From Panacagrimonas sp041603235 (lineage in GTDB: Bacteria; Pseudomonadota; Gammaproteobacteria; Nevskiales; Nevskiaceae): 64,000 nucleotides of DNA. Shown one piece after another: positions 16,261 to 25,343 of the stretch. Position 1 is the stretch's first letter; each line of letters starts with the position of its first letter. A program made the translations under genes and the position numbers. Location of the stretch: NCBI GenBank assembly GCA_041603235.1, contig JBFIES010000001.1, positions 806,001 to 870,000 on the forward strand, given 5' to 3'. The notes under the pieces are model-generated. The model made no database searches. It had not been told where the DNA came from and saw only the letters and a program-made list of their open reading frames with translations.

Positions 16261-18036
16261 ATGAGCAAAGCCCCCACAGCGACGAATTCGACTGCCGCAT
16301 CCACGCCCCTGCCGGACAACGCAGACATCCTTTCGCGGCTGCATTTCGCCACCAAGGACGGCCGCATCTGGCTGGACGACCAGCGCATGCTGCTGATGCA
16401 CGCTTCGGGCTACGGGGTACTGCGACGAGAACTCATCGAGAGCCTTGGCAGTGAGCACGCCCGAGGCCTGCTGACGCGCATGGGTTACAACTCTGGCGCC
16501 AATGACGCTGAGTTCGCGCGACGTCTACGCGGCGACATCAACCCCATGCACGCCATCCACGTGGGACCACAGCTGCATATGCTCGAAGGCATCGGCACCG
16601 TCACGCCAGTCATGGAGGACATTGACGAGGAGAACGGTCGCTTCAGCGGCGAATATCTCTGGCATGGATCAGTGGAGGCAGAAGAGCACGTACGCACCTA
16701 CGGCCTGGGCCATGAACCGGTGTGCTGGATGCAGATTGGCTATGCATCCGGTTTCATCAGCCGCTTCATGGGCAGACCGGTCCTGTTCCGAGAGGTCCAG
16801 TGCAAGGCTCAGGGTGCCGAGCATTGCCGCATCGTCGGAAAACCTGCGGACGAATGGAAGGACGCCGAGGATGATCTGCGCTTTCTGCGCGCCGACCAGC
16901 TCACAGGCGGCCTGTCGGCTGCCCATGGCAGCAGCGCGGGCGATGGCACCCTCGCATCACCGCTGGGCAGTGCCGATGTGGTTGGCGTGTCCGCCGGTTT
17001 CAATTCGGTCTGCCACAAGGTGCGCAGAGTGGCCGACACCCGGGCCACGGTCCTGTTCCTCGGTGAAAGCGGCGTCGGCAAGGAAGTGCTGGCGAGCAGC
17101 CTGCATCGCATCAGTCCGCGCAGCGAGCGGCCTTTCATCGCCATCAACTGCGCCGCCATTCCGGAGAACCTGATCGAGTCCGAGTTGTTCGGCGTGGAGC
17201 GAGGTGCCTTCACCGGCGCCAGCCACAGCCGACCGGGACGTTTCGAGCGCGCCAACGGCGGCACCCTGTTTCTCGACGAAATTGGAACCTTGAGCAATAC
17301 CGCACAGGGCAAGCTGCTGCGCGCACTGCAGGAACGCGAGATTGAACGCGTCGGTGGCAGTCAGATCATCAAGGTCGATGTGCGGGTGATCGCAGCCACC
17401 AATCTGGACCTGCAAGAAGAAGTACGTGCCGGACGCTTCCGGGAAGACCTCTTCTACCGACTCAACGTCTTCCCGATTCTCGTGCCTGCTCTGCGCGAGA
17501 GAATCGAAGACATTCCTGTTTTCATGAATCATTTTCTGCGAAAGTTCTGCGAACGGCATAACCGCAATGCAGCCGGATTTACCGGCCGCGCCATCGACGC
17601 CATGCTCAGCTATGCATGGCCCGGCAACATCCGGGAACTCGAGAACGTCGTAGAGCGCGGCGTCATCATGGCGCCGGATGGCGGCGCGATTGATTCCATT
17701 CACCTGTTTACTGGCGGCGAACAGATTCGACCACGACATATGGGCCTGGACAGCCGCGGCCAACTCTCTCCCAACGCGGCATCACTCTCCGACACAACTC
17801 AATGCGATGAAAATCTGTCTCATCGCGTGCAGATGCGCGTCACGCAATTGCTGGCCGGCACACCTGAAGCCGGCAACAGCGATGCGACCAGCCTCCAGGA
17901 AATCGAGGATGCCCTGACCCAAAGCGCGCTGCGCGCCAACGGCGGAAACATGGCGGCAGCGGCGCGTGCGCTGGGCCTGAGCCGCGCGCAGTTGGTCTAT
18001 CGCCTGAAAGCAAAAAAACGCGCTGATCCCGATTGA
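16261..18036 (+). CDS. dmpR: Sigma-54-dependent activator, XylR/DmpR type
   Basis: A 591-residue aromatic-responsive activator. Residues about 25–200 form the XylR-N plus V4R sensor domain, with the conserved CKAQGAEHC at 181–189. The AAA+ domain has Walker A GESGVGKE (268–275), the sigma-54 contact loop GAFTGA (315–320) and Walker B TLFLDE (335–340). The C terminus is a Fis-type HTH (AAAARALGLSRAQLVYRLKAK). In this family the sensor represses ATPase activity until an aromatic effector binds. It is divergent from the hydroxylase operon and surely controls it; the effector is unknown, and the name follows the closest known pairing. Confidence 0.93.
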   Translation: MSKAPTATNSTAASTPLPDNADILSRLHFATKDGRIWLDDQRMLLMHASGYGVLRRELIESLGSEHARGLLTRMGYNSGANDAEFARRLRGDINPMHAIHVGPQLHMLEGIGTVTPVMEDIDEENGRFSGEYLWHGSVEAEEHVRTYGLGHEPVCWMQIGYASGFISRFMGRPVLFREVQCKAQGAEHCRIVGKPADEWKDAEDDLRFLRADQLTGGLSAAHGSSAGDGTLASPLGSADVVGVSAGFNSVCHKVRRVADTRATVLFLGESGVGKEVLASSLHRISPRSERPFIAINCAAIPENLIESELFGVERGAFTGASHSRPGRFERANGGTLFLDEIGTLSNTAQGKLLRALQEREIERVGGSQIIKVDVRVIAATNLDLQEEVRAGRFREDLFYRLNVFPILVPALRERIEDIPVFMNHFLRKFCERHNRNAAGFTGRAIDAMLSYAWPGNIRELENVVERGVIMAPDGGAIDSIHLFTGGEQIRPRHMGLDSRGQLSPNAASLSDTTQCDENLSHRVQMRVTQLLAGTPEAGNSDATSLQEIEDALTQSALRANGGNMAAAARALGLSRAQLVYRLKAKKRADPD

Positions 18037-18052
18037 GATCCAGCGCGCTTTT
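18019..18052 (+). terminator. Terminator overlapping the 3' end of the activator gene
   Basis: CGCGCTGATC and GATCCAGCGCG form a stem with one bulge, followed by CTTTT. The stem includes the stop codon at 18034–18036, so the last codons of the regulator double as terminator sequence. Confidence 0.75.
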
Positions 18053-18101
18053 CGGTACTTCCGCAACGCCTGATCAGACAGGCGCTGCTACTTCAAAATG
18101 C

Positions 18102-18197
18102 TTAGACGGCAACGCCGTAAATGCACAGAAAAGAGATGGCCAGAGAACCAGCGATGAAGACGAGACCTGGGAGCAGAGAGCTGCTTTGTTCTTTCAT
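18102..18197 (-). CDS. 31-residue single-span membrane peptide
   Basis: A short frame encodes MKEQSSSLLPGLVFIAGSLA and then ISFLCIYGVAV. It has a charged N terminus, a polar Ser cluster and one hydrophobic segment of about 20 residues running to the end. An AAGGAA ribosome site lies 6 nt before the ATG. It is convergent with the activator gene. I do not recognise the family; its size and topology recall small subunits of membrane complexes (for example CydX- or KdpF-like peptides) but there is no sequence match to claim. Being so short, it may be missed by gene finders. Confidence 0.55.
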   Translation of the reverse strand: MKEQSSSLLPGLVFIAGSLAISFLCIYGVAV

Positions 18198-18708
18198 GAT
18201 CGTTCCTTGAAATTGAGTCAGTGGGAGGGGTTAATCAGTAAATCTGGAGCACGGCCATATTATTGAGCCCGGCCCTCTCGGCGGACATATCAGGGCCGAT
18301 CAATGGCCGGTTCAGGGAGACAGATGGTTAGCGTCTAGAAGACACTTTTTTGCGCTCCCTCAACAGTGGTTTCAGTACCAGAATTCAGGATGCTAGCGAG
18401 CTTCAGGTCCAGTGATCGGCACTGTCCAGATTAGGTCTCAGCTAGCCTTCACCGACCGGCTATTGCGCAATAGCTGCCAAATCTGGTCGCTCCTGGGCGG
18501 ATTAGAAAAGGACCGGCATTCACCTTGCCGCGTTACCCATTCGATGATGATCTTGCTGCCTACGCGCAACACGAGCTCGCGGTGAAGAGCGCCGAGAATT
18601 CAGTAGCAAGAATCGGAGTGATGCTGTCGCGACGCCTTCTTACAGTGGCTCAACGGCATGACTGATGCCGACCGATTCAATCACTGGACCACTCAGAAGG
18701 AACACTTC
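18198..18708. other. Intergenic region upstream of flavin reductase
   Basis: About 510 bp with no supported gene. It must contain the promoter for the 31-residue peptide (minus) and for the flavin reductase (plus). A GAAGGA ribosome site just before 18709 fits the latter. No strong repeats or hairpins were seen. Confidence 0.4.
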
Positions 18709-19428
18709 ATGTCTTCACACGTTAGCGTTGAACCCGCCATTCTGTACTTCGGCACGCCTGTAGCACTGAACAGCTCCGAGAATCCGGACGGTACCTTCAA
18801 CCTTGCACCGATGTCGTCGGTCTTCTGGCTCGGCTGGCGTTGCATCCTGGGCTTTGAGTCCGTCTCGCAAACGCTGCAGAACATCAAGCGAACTGGAGAA
18901 TGCGTCATCAACCTGCCCTCTCCCGATCAGGTTGATGCGGTCAATCGGCTGGCACTGCTGACCGGCACATCACCGGTGCCCGACGGCAAGAAACTTCGCG
19001 GCTATCGATACGAAGCGGACAAGTTTGGCGTTGCCGGACTGACCCAACAGGCTTCGGAAACCGTGGCGCCGCCGCGCGTCCAGGAATGTCCGGTGCAAAT
19101 GGAAGCGACGCTGGTCAAAGTGGATTCAGTCATGGCAGACGACTATGACTACATGCAGCATCCACGGGTAGCGGAGTGCACCGTGGCGGGCATCGAGAGC
19201 GTAGAAATGCGTATCCGCCGTGTTCATGTGCACCCTTCGATGCTGGTGCCGGGGACGGATAACCGCATCGACCCCAACAAGTGGCGCCCCTTGATCATGA
19301 GCTTCTGCCGCTTCTACGGTCTTTCAGAAGAATTGGTCGATTCGCGTCTGGCCACCATTCCCGAATCGCAGTACCGGACGCCGGACATTGATCGGGCGCA
19401 AGCCGAAATAGCGGCGCGCACGGCCTGA
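18709..19428 (+). CDS. Flavin reductase-like FMN-binding protein
   Basis: A 239-residue protein with the split-barrel flavin-binding pattern: GTPVALNSSENPDGTFNLAPMSSVFWLGWRCILGF at the start and GECVINLPSPDQVDAVNRLA in the core. It is longer than HpaC-type reductases and resembles the flavoredoxin/flavin reductase-like group. The frame opens at 18658, but the ATG at 18709 has a GAAGGA site 8 nt upstream and starts at the homologous region. It is monocistronic, facing yicC. Substrate and partner are unknown. Confidence 0.85.
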   Translation: MSSHVSVEPAILYFGTPVALNSSENPDGTFNLAPMSSVFWLGWRCILGFESVSQTLQNIKRTGECVINLPSPDQVDAVNRLALLTGTSPVPDGKKLRGYRYEADKFGVAGLTQQASETVAPPRVQECPVQMEATLVKVDSVMADDYDYMQHPRVAECTVAGIESVEMRIRRVHVHPSMLVPGTDNRIDPNKWRPLIMSFCRFYGLSEELVDSRLATIPESQYRTPDIDRAQAEIAARTA

Positions 19429-19476
19429 GGCAGCGTCAGCCTGGAGCCGTCATCATCTGCGCTGTTTCATGAAACG

Positions 19477-19521
19477 AAAAAGCCCTCGCTCTCATGTCTC
19501 GGCCGTGACATGAGAACGGGG
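19477..19521 (-). terminator. Terminator of yicC
   Basis: The inverted repeat CTCATGTC (19491–19498) / GACATGAG (19507–19514) is extended by further pairs outward. On the minus strand it is followed by CTTTTT. It lies just past the yicC stop. Confidence 0.75.
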
Positions 19522-19546
19522 CCGTCGGGCGGAGCCGATCTGAACA

Positions 19547-20422
19547 CTACTCGGCGTTCTGCACCTGCTCTCTCATTTGTTCGATGGCCACTTTCATCTC
19601 CACCGAAAGTCGGGTGAGTTCTGCGTCCTGAGATTTTGAAGACAAGGTGTTGGCCTCGCGGTTGAGTTCCTGCATCAGGAAGTCCAGCCTGCGGCCTACT
19701 GCCTCTTTGCGCGCCAGTGCGTCGCGCACTTCAACGAGATGGGACAGCAAGCGAGACATTTCTTCTTCAACGTCGAGCTTCTGCAGCGCGATCACCATTT
19801 CCTGCTCAAGACGCCCGGCGTCGAGCTCAACACCCAGCTCGGCCGCACGATCACGCAGACGATCAAGACTGGCGCCGCGTATGGCGCTGGCATAACGCGA
19901 CCTGACCTGCGCCACCATGTCTTCAATCGCATCGCAACGCACCAGCAGAAACTCCTGCAGTCGCGCCCCTTCACTGGCACGTGCTTCGTTGAACTGCGTC
20001 AGTGCCTTCTCAAAAAGCGCCTGGGCTGCTTCCAGTACCGGCGTCATGTCGGCGGCTTCTTCTCGCAACACACCGGGAAAGGCGAGCAGCCTGAGCGGGT
20101 CGATTGCCCCGGCCTGATCGGCGCCCCAACAATCTGTCGCCAATGACGCCGCATCCCTGAGCGCAGCAACCCGCTCCAGATCAGGGGACAGCTTTGCCGA
20201 GGCATGACCGTCGCGGGTGAACTTGAGGCCCGCTTCGACCTTTCCCCGAGCGATACGCTTGGCCGCCAGCTGGCGAAGGCGTGCCTCCATCGCGCGAAAA
20301 TCTTCTGGCGCCCGAATGCTCAGATCAAAGTAGCGATGATTGACCGAGCGCAACTCCCAGCTCAGTCGCCCCCAGGTTTCCTGCAGTTCAACGCGGGCAT
20401 AGCCCGTCATGCTGTGCATCAT
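19547..20422 (-). CDS. yicC: YicC/YloC-family endoribonuclease
   Basis: A 291-residue protein with the family-defining N terminus MMHSMTGYARVE, SWELRSVNHRYFDL and the conserved C-terminal block RRLDFLMQELNREANTLSSKSQD. YicC proteins are endoribonucleases linked to small-RNA turnover. Length and motifs are complete. The gene is preceded by the histone-like gene on the same strand and has its own terminator. Confidence 0.95.
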   Translation of the reverse strand: MMHSMTGYARVELQETWGRLSWELRSVNHRYFDLSIRAPEDFRAMEARLRQLAAKRIARGKVEAGLKFTRDGHASAKLSPDLERVAALRDAASLATDCWGADQAGAIDPLRLLAFPGVLREEAADMTPVLEAAQALFEKALTQFNEARASEGARLQEFLLVRCDAIEDMVAQVRSRYASAIRGASLDRLRDRAAELGVELDAGRLEQEMVIALQKLDVEEEMSRLLSHLVEVRDALARKEAVGRRLDFLMQELNREANTLSSKSQDAELTRLSVEMKVAIEQMREQVQNAE

Positions 20423-20537
20423 GGTGAATTTTCCCTGCTACAACGCAAATAAATTGGGCGGCACGAGGCCGCCCAAATGAAACAAGTTACCGCAGTTCAC
20501 ATTTTCTTGATCATGCGCCTGCTTTTTCCAGCACCGA

Positions 20538-20936
20538 TCAGGTCGCGGCTGGCGCTGCCGTCTTCTTGGCGCGCGAGGCCACTTTACGTGCCGCGGACTT
20601 GGCCTTGGAAACCAGGCTCTTGACCCGAGACTTCGTAGCAGTAGTGGCCTGGCTGGCGCTGCTCTTTGCAGACTTGGTGGCCTTCTTTGCCGCCTTCTTT
20701 GCGCTGCCTGCTGCCTTGCTGACTTTCTTGACGGCCTTTTTGCGGGTCGTCTTTACCGTCTTCTTGGCAGCCTTGCTGACCTTGCTTACTTTCTTCTTGG
20801 CCGTTGCGCTTTTCTTGGCGACGGTTTTCTTTGCTGCTTTACTGACTTTCTTCACGCTCTTGGAAGCTTTCTTTACCGCTTTCTTCGCAGCTTTTTTTGC
20901 AGCGCTTCCCTTACTTGCTTTGGCCTTTGTTGCCAT
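20538..20936 (-). CDS. Histone H1-like Lys/Ala-rich protein
   Basis: A 132-residue, extremely basic, low-complexity protein made of KKAAKKAVKKA-like repeats with almost no acidic residues and a short Ala/Ser tail. This is the composition of bacterial histone H1-like proteins such as the C-terminal tail of AlgP or BpH1, which bind and compact DNA. The frame opens at 20966, but the ATG at 20936 is preceded by GGAGG. Length in such proteins varies by repeat number between strains. Confidence 0.85.
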   Translation of the reverse strand: MATKAKASKGSAAKKAAKKAVKKASKSVKKVSKAAKKTVAKKSATAKKKVSKVSKAAKKTVKTTRKKAVKKVSKAAGSAKKAAKKATKSAKSSASQATTATKSRVKSLVSKAKSAARKVASRAKKTAAPAAT

Positions 20937-21022
20937 TTCCCTATCCTCCAATGATGTAAAAGACACCCCAACATTTTTCGTCGAAGAAAATAGCGTCTTC
21001 GGCTGAACCGGACTTTAGGCAC

Positions 21023-21856
21023 TTGCGTATAAAAGTCAATCATTTATCAGTGTGCTTTCTCGCCATCATGGCGACCGCCGCATTCGCTGATACGCACCCT
21101 TCTGCAGACCTGGTGCCATCGGAGCCTTGCGAACGGCAATGGACACTCATCGAAGAACACGCGCATAACCCCACGTTCTTCACGCAGGGCCTGCTCATGC
21201 ATGACGGCTTTCTGTACGAAAGCAGCGGGCAATATGGGCAGTCCGCCATCATTAAAGTCGCGTTTCCCAGTGGCGAAGTCGTGAGCGGACATCGCCTGCC
21301 GGATCAGTATTTCGCGGAAGGACTCGCGCACATCAATGGGCGTTTCATTCAGCTGACCTGGAAGGCCGGGACTGCACTGGTCTACGACGCGAATCTCAAT
21401 CCTGTGCACACCCTGCATTACCAGGGCGAGGGCTGGGGCCTGACCCGGTTCGCGCCCGGCGATGACCCCGCGAAATTGATGCTCAGTGACGGAAGCGATC
21501 AGTTGCGGATCGTTGAGCCGGACACGCTTGAGACGATTCGCAGTATCACTGTGAAGTTGGCGGGTGAGCCGGTGCGCCTGCTCAACGAACTCGAACAAGT
21601 GAGAAGCCAGGTTCTGGCCAACATCTGGCATTCGGATCGCGTTGTCGTCATTGAACCCACATCGGGCGAGGTCACCGGCTGGTTCGATTTTTCCGCGCTT
21701 CGCGAACGGCTGAGCTGGCCTGCAGGACAGATGCCGCGAGAGACTGATCTCAACGGTCTGGCCCTGCACGGCGAGCATCTTCTGGTCACGGGCAAGTACT
21801 GGCCCAGCTTGTTCGAGATCAAGATGGGCCCATGTCAGAGCGCCAAGACTGAATAG
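21023..21856 (+). CDS. Glutaminyl-peptide cyclotransferase, secreted
   Basis: A 277-residue protein with an N-terminal signal peptide ending around AAFA-DTHPS, then the beta-propeller glutamine cyclotransferase signature: NPTFFTQGLLMHDGFLYESSGQYGQS, YFAEGLAHINGRFIQLTWK and a C-terminal LLVTGKYWPSLFEI. This plant/bacterial-type enzyme converts N-terminal Gln to pyroglutamate on exported proteins. It is divergent from the histone-like gene. Confidence 0.93.
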   Translation: MRIKVNHLSVCFLAIMATAAFADTHPSADLVPSEPCERQWTLIEEHAHNPTFFTQGLLMHDGFLYESSGQYGQSAIIKVAFPSGEVVSGHRLPDQYFAEGLAHINGRFIQLTWKAGTALVYDANLNPVHTLHYQGEGWGLTRFAPGDDPAKLMLSDGSDQLRIVEPDTLETIRSITVKLAGEPVRLLNELEQVRSQVLANIWHSDRVVVIEPTSGEVTGWFDFSALRERLSWPAGQMPRETDLNGLALHGEHLLVTGKYWPSLFEIKMGPCQSAKTE

Positions 21857-21947
21857 TAATACTGGTTACCCTTTAATCTTTGTCGCGCGCTGATTATTCC
21901 AGTAATGGGCTAGTATTGAGCTCATATCACTCATCAGAGAAACAGTA

Positions 21948-23132
21948 ATGATCCTTTCCCATGAACATCAGGAACTCTACAAGACCACCCGCCGTTTTGT
22001 GGAGTCCGAACTCAACCCGAACGTGCCTGAATGGGAAAAGCAGGGCATCTGGCCAGCCAGGGAAGTTCTCAAAAAGATGGCCGGGCTTGGGCTGCTGGGC
22101 ATCAACAAGCCTGAGCACTGCGGCGGCATGGGTTTGGATTACAGCTATCAGATGATGATGGCGCAGGCCCTAGGCAACTGTACTGCCGGAGGTTTGCCGA
22201 TGGGTATTGGCGTTGTCACGGACATGGCGACCCCGGCGCTGGCGCGCTTCGGCAGCCCCGATTTGCAATTGGAGTACCTGGCCCCGGTCATCGCCGGCGA
22301 CCTGTGCTGCTCTATCGCAGTCTCCGAAGCGGGCGCGGGTTCGGATGTGGCCAGCATCAAGACCCATGCACGCAAGGAAGGCGGCGACTACGTGATCAAT
22401 GGTTCCAAGATGTGGATCACCAACGGCACCCAGGCTGACTGGGCCTGTATGCTGGTCAACACCTCCGAGGGCAAGGCGCATCAGAACAAGAGCCTCATCA
22501 TTGTTCCGCTGGATGCCAAAGGCATTGATCGCAACACCCGGCTCGACAAGCTCGGCATGCGCTCATCGGATACCGCGATGATCTTCCTGGATAACGTGCG
22601 CGTTCCGCAGCGCAATCTGGTGGGCGAAGAAGGTGCGGGCTTCGTCTATCAAATGCTGCAATTTCAGGAAGAGCGTCTGTTTGCCGCCGCCAACGGCATC
22701 GACGGCCTGCTCAACATCATCAACGAGACCATTGAGTACGCGCGACAGCGACAGGCTTTTGGACAGAGCATTCTCGATAACCAGTCCGTGCATTTTCGAC
22801 TGGCAGAACTGCGCACCGAAGTGGAATGCGTCAAGGCGCTGACCTATCAGGCAACCGAAGAACATGTCGCCGGGCGTGACGCGACCCTGCTGGCCTCCAT
22901 GGCCAAACTCAAGATCGGACGCGTGGCACGCGAAGTCACGGATGCCTGCCTGCAGTACTGGGGTGGCCAGGGCTATATGTGGGAGACGAACGTGGCCCGC
23001 GCCTATCGAGACACTCGCCTGGTGTCGATTGGCGGCGGCGCGGATGAGATCATGCTGGGCATTATCTGCAAGCTGATGGGGACCCTGCCAAGCAAGGCGC
23101 AACACGCGCGCAGCAAAAGCGGCAGCGCTTGA
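21948..23132 (+). CDS. Acyl-CoA dehydrogenase
   Basis: A 394-residue flavoprotein of the acyl-CoA dehydrogenase family: CSIAVSEAGAGSDVASIKTHA and MWITNGTQADWACMLVNTS (FAD-binding middle domain), YARQRQAFGQSI, and the C-terminal CLQYWGGQGYMWETNVARAYRDTRLVSIGGGADEIM. The ending GGGADEIM resembles citronellyl-CoA or other branched-acyl dehydrogenases rather than the GGTNEI of short-chain enzymes. It introduces an alpha-beta double bond in acyl-CoAs and passes electrons to ETF. It is monogenic here. Confidence 0.93.
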   Translation: MILSHEHQELYKTTRRFVESELNPNVPEWEKQGIWPAREVLKKMAGLGLLGINKPEHCGGMGLDYSYQMMMAQALGNCTAGGLPMGIGVVTDMATPALARFGSPDLQLEYLAPVIAGDLCCSIAVSEAGAGSDVASIKTHARKEGGDYVINGSKMWITNGTQADWACMLVNTSEGKAHQNKSLIIVPLDAKGIDRNTRLDKLGMRSSDTAMIFLDNVRVPQRNLVGEEGAGFVYQMLQFQEERLFAAANGIDGLLNIINETIEYARQRQAFGQSILDNQSVHFRLAELRTEVECVKALTYQATEEHVAGRDATLLASMAKLKIGRVAREVTDACLQYWGGQGYMWETNVARAYRDTRLVSIGGGADEIMLGIICKLMGTLPSKAQHARSKSGSA

Positions 23133-23259
23133 GATTGCCCTGTGAGGCCTGCACAGATCTCAGCTGACACACGCCGCGGGCCAATTTTGCCTGCCTGAGA
23201 GCGTCTGGCCAGGCCATGACGGCGTAGTCTTGATTGAACTGATCCACCGGATACACGCC

Positions 23260-25248
23260 ATGAACCTGCGCCCATACCTTCGTTCATCGCTTGCTCTTGC
23301 AGCCGCGACATCGCTCATCGCCCTGTCGGGGTGCAATAACTCCGCCAACTCGCCCGGCGGTAACTTCAGCGCCCCCGGCGGTCCTGCGGCGCCTCGCTGC
23401 GCCACGCCATTGCCGGTACAGGCCATGGACTACACGGTGACGGTCAATGTGCCTTCTGATCTGGACCCCACCGCGAGCCCCGCGCCGACCCCCACCACCG
23501 ACATCCACTTCAGCATCCTGTTGCCCGAGCGCTGCCCGGGCGACAGCTTTCCTCTGGTCCTGCACAGTCACGGCTATAGCGGATCGCGCGAATCAGCCGT
23601 GGGGCCAGATGGCAGCTACGACACCAGCGAGGCTCATTTTCCGTCCATCAACACCCTGATCCGCGCACTGCCGTATCACGACTACGTTGTCATCAGCTAT
23701 GACGAACGCGGCCATGGCGCGTCCCGGCCCGCTCAGGCCCAGCACAATGCGCGCGCCATTGATCCGGCAGCGGAAACACAGGACGCCATTGCCCTGCTCG
23801 ATTGGGCGTTTGATTTCCCCGCGCTGAGCTTCGTGCAGACCGAGCCGGACACCGGCATCAGCAAGGACATTCGTGTTGGCACCATCGGCTACAGCTATGG
23901 CGGTGGTTTTGAAATGCCACTGGCGCTGCTTGATGAGCGTGTCGACACCATCGTGCCCAACGGCACCTGGAACAATCTGTTGTACAGCCTGCTTCCCGGC
24001 GATGCGGTCAAACTGGGCTTCGACAGCCTGCTCTGCACGCTGGCGCTGCAGGGCAACGTCAACAACACGCCTCTGCTGGCCAATCTGTGCAATCTGATTG
24101 GGCCTACCGGGGTCAGTGCAGTGAGCCTGCGCACGCGCGCCGATCTTGTTAGCGCGGCGACCCTGCCCACGGCCCTTCCGCGACCGGCTGCAGACGGCGA
24201 TGAACTGCTCAACCTGTTCTACACCCACGGCACGCGATACTTTGAAAAAACCTCGCGTGACGGCAAACCCATTCCGCCGCGCGACACTCCGCCGGTTGTG
24301 CTCCCCGCAATGCCAAGAGCCGTGCCTGCACTTTTCATACAGGGGAATCGCGACACGCTGTTCAATCTGACCGACGCCTATTTCAACTATCGCTATTTCA
24401 AATCAGCCGGCGCAGATGTTCGCCTGCTCAGTACCGAGGGCGGCCATATGAATCCACTGGCCCTGCAGAGCGAAGGCACGGCCAACTGCGGCGCCGTCGC
24501 CGGACTCGATTCGATCCTGGCGTGGTTCGATCAAAAACTGAAAGGGCTGAACTCCAGCGACTACCAGTCCATTCCGCAGGTCTGCATTTCCGTCACGGAT
24601 ACGCCCGCGCCCAACAGTGCGCCGGACAATGCCTCGCTCACAGGTCTGCTTCTCGACGATATTCCGGTGGGATCGCTCAGCGGCACCGGCGCGGTTCCCG
24701 CCACTGTCGCCAGCCTCAGTGCGAGCGTGCCCATCGCCAGCGCCAACGTTCCGGTGTTCGCACCCATTACTAGCATCACTGCAGCGCAGGCGGGCGCAGT
24801 GCTGGCCGGCATCCCGCGCGCCAGCCGTATCAGTATCAGCGCCGGCGCGGGCTCGTTGGTAACGCCGGTGGCTTACGTGGGCGTAGGCATTCGGCGCGGC
24901 AGCACAACCATCCTGGTGGATGACGAAGTCACGCCGTTTGCGGCCTTGCCACCTGACATCGGGAGCAGCGATTGCCCTACGCCACCACTGACCGATCATT
25001 GCCACAACCGAGGCACAGGCAACAGCGAGATCCTGCTTCCCGGCGTGGGCGAACAATTGCAGGTCGGCGATCAGGTGGGGCTGCTGTTCTACGAAAATCA
25101 CGTGCAGTACCTGCCGGTCAACACCGTCGGCGTGGTCGGCCTGCCCAATCCATACACCGTGACTGTCAGCAACCCGGAACTTCCCATCGTTTTGCCCTGC
25201 CCGAATGCAGCAGGCTGCTATGCCGGAAGCCAACTTTCCATTCCCTGA
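23260..25248 (+). CDS. Secreted alpha/beta-hydrolase lipoprotein
   Basis: A 662-residue exported protein. The signal peptide ends in the lipobox LSGC, so it should be lipid-anchored. An alpha/beta-hydrolase domain (about residues 40–450) contains an HSHGYSG oxyanion-like turn, the nucleophile elbow GYSYGGG and a late His in GGHMNP. The C-terminal ~200 residues are an unassigned Ala/Ser/Thr-rich beta-type domain. It looks like a cell-surface esterase, lipase or depolymerase; the substrate is unknown. The frame opens at 23230, but the signal peptide starts properly at 23260. Confidence 0.85.
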   Translation: MNLRPYLRSSLALAAATSLIALSGCNNSANSPGGNFSAPGGPAAPRCATPLPVQAMDYTVTVNVPSDLDPTASPAPTPTTDIHFSILLPERCPGDSFPLVLHSHGYSGSRESAVGPDGSYDTSEAHFPSINTLIRALPYHDYVVISYDERGHGASRPAQAQHNARAIDPAAETQDAIALLDWAFDFPALSFVQTEPDTGISKDIRVGTIGYSYGGGFEMPLALLDERVDTIVPNGTWNNLLYSLLPGDAVKLGFDSLLCTLALQGNVNNTPLLANLCNLIGPTGVSAVSLRTRADLVSAATLPTALPRPAADGDELLNLFYTHGTRYFEKTSRDGKPIPPRDTPPVVLPAMPRAVPALFIQGNRDTLFNLTDAYFNYRYFKSAGADVRLLSTEGGHMNPLALQSEGTANCGAVAGLDSILAWFDQKLKGLNSSDYQSIPQVCISVTDTPAPNSAPDNASLTGLLLDDIPVGSLSGTGAVPATVASLSASVPIASANVPVFAPITSITAAQAGAVLAGIPRASRISISAGAGSLVTPVAYVGVGIRRGSTTILVDDEVTPFAALPPDIGSSDCPTPPLTDHCHNRGTGNSEILLPGVGEQLQVGDQVGLLFYENHVQYLPVNTVGVVGLPNPYTVTVSNPELPIVLPCPNAAGCYAGSQLSIP

Positions 25249-25343
25249 GCGGTGCACAAGACGCGTCCTTCGATTTCAAGGGCTTGTTGTGCGGGGTGAG
25301 GCTGGGTAGTGTCGGGCCCCTCTCAATCTGATCAGGGTCATCC

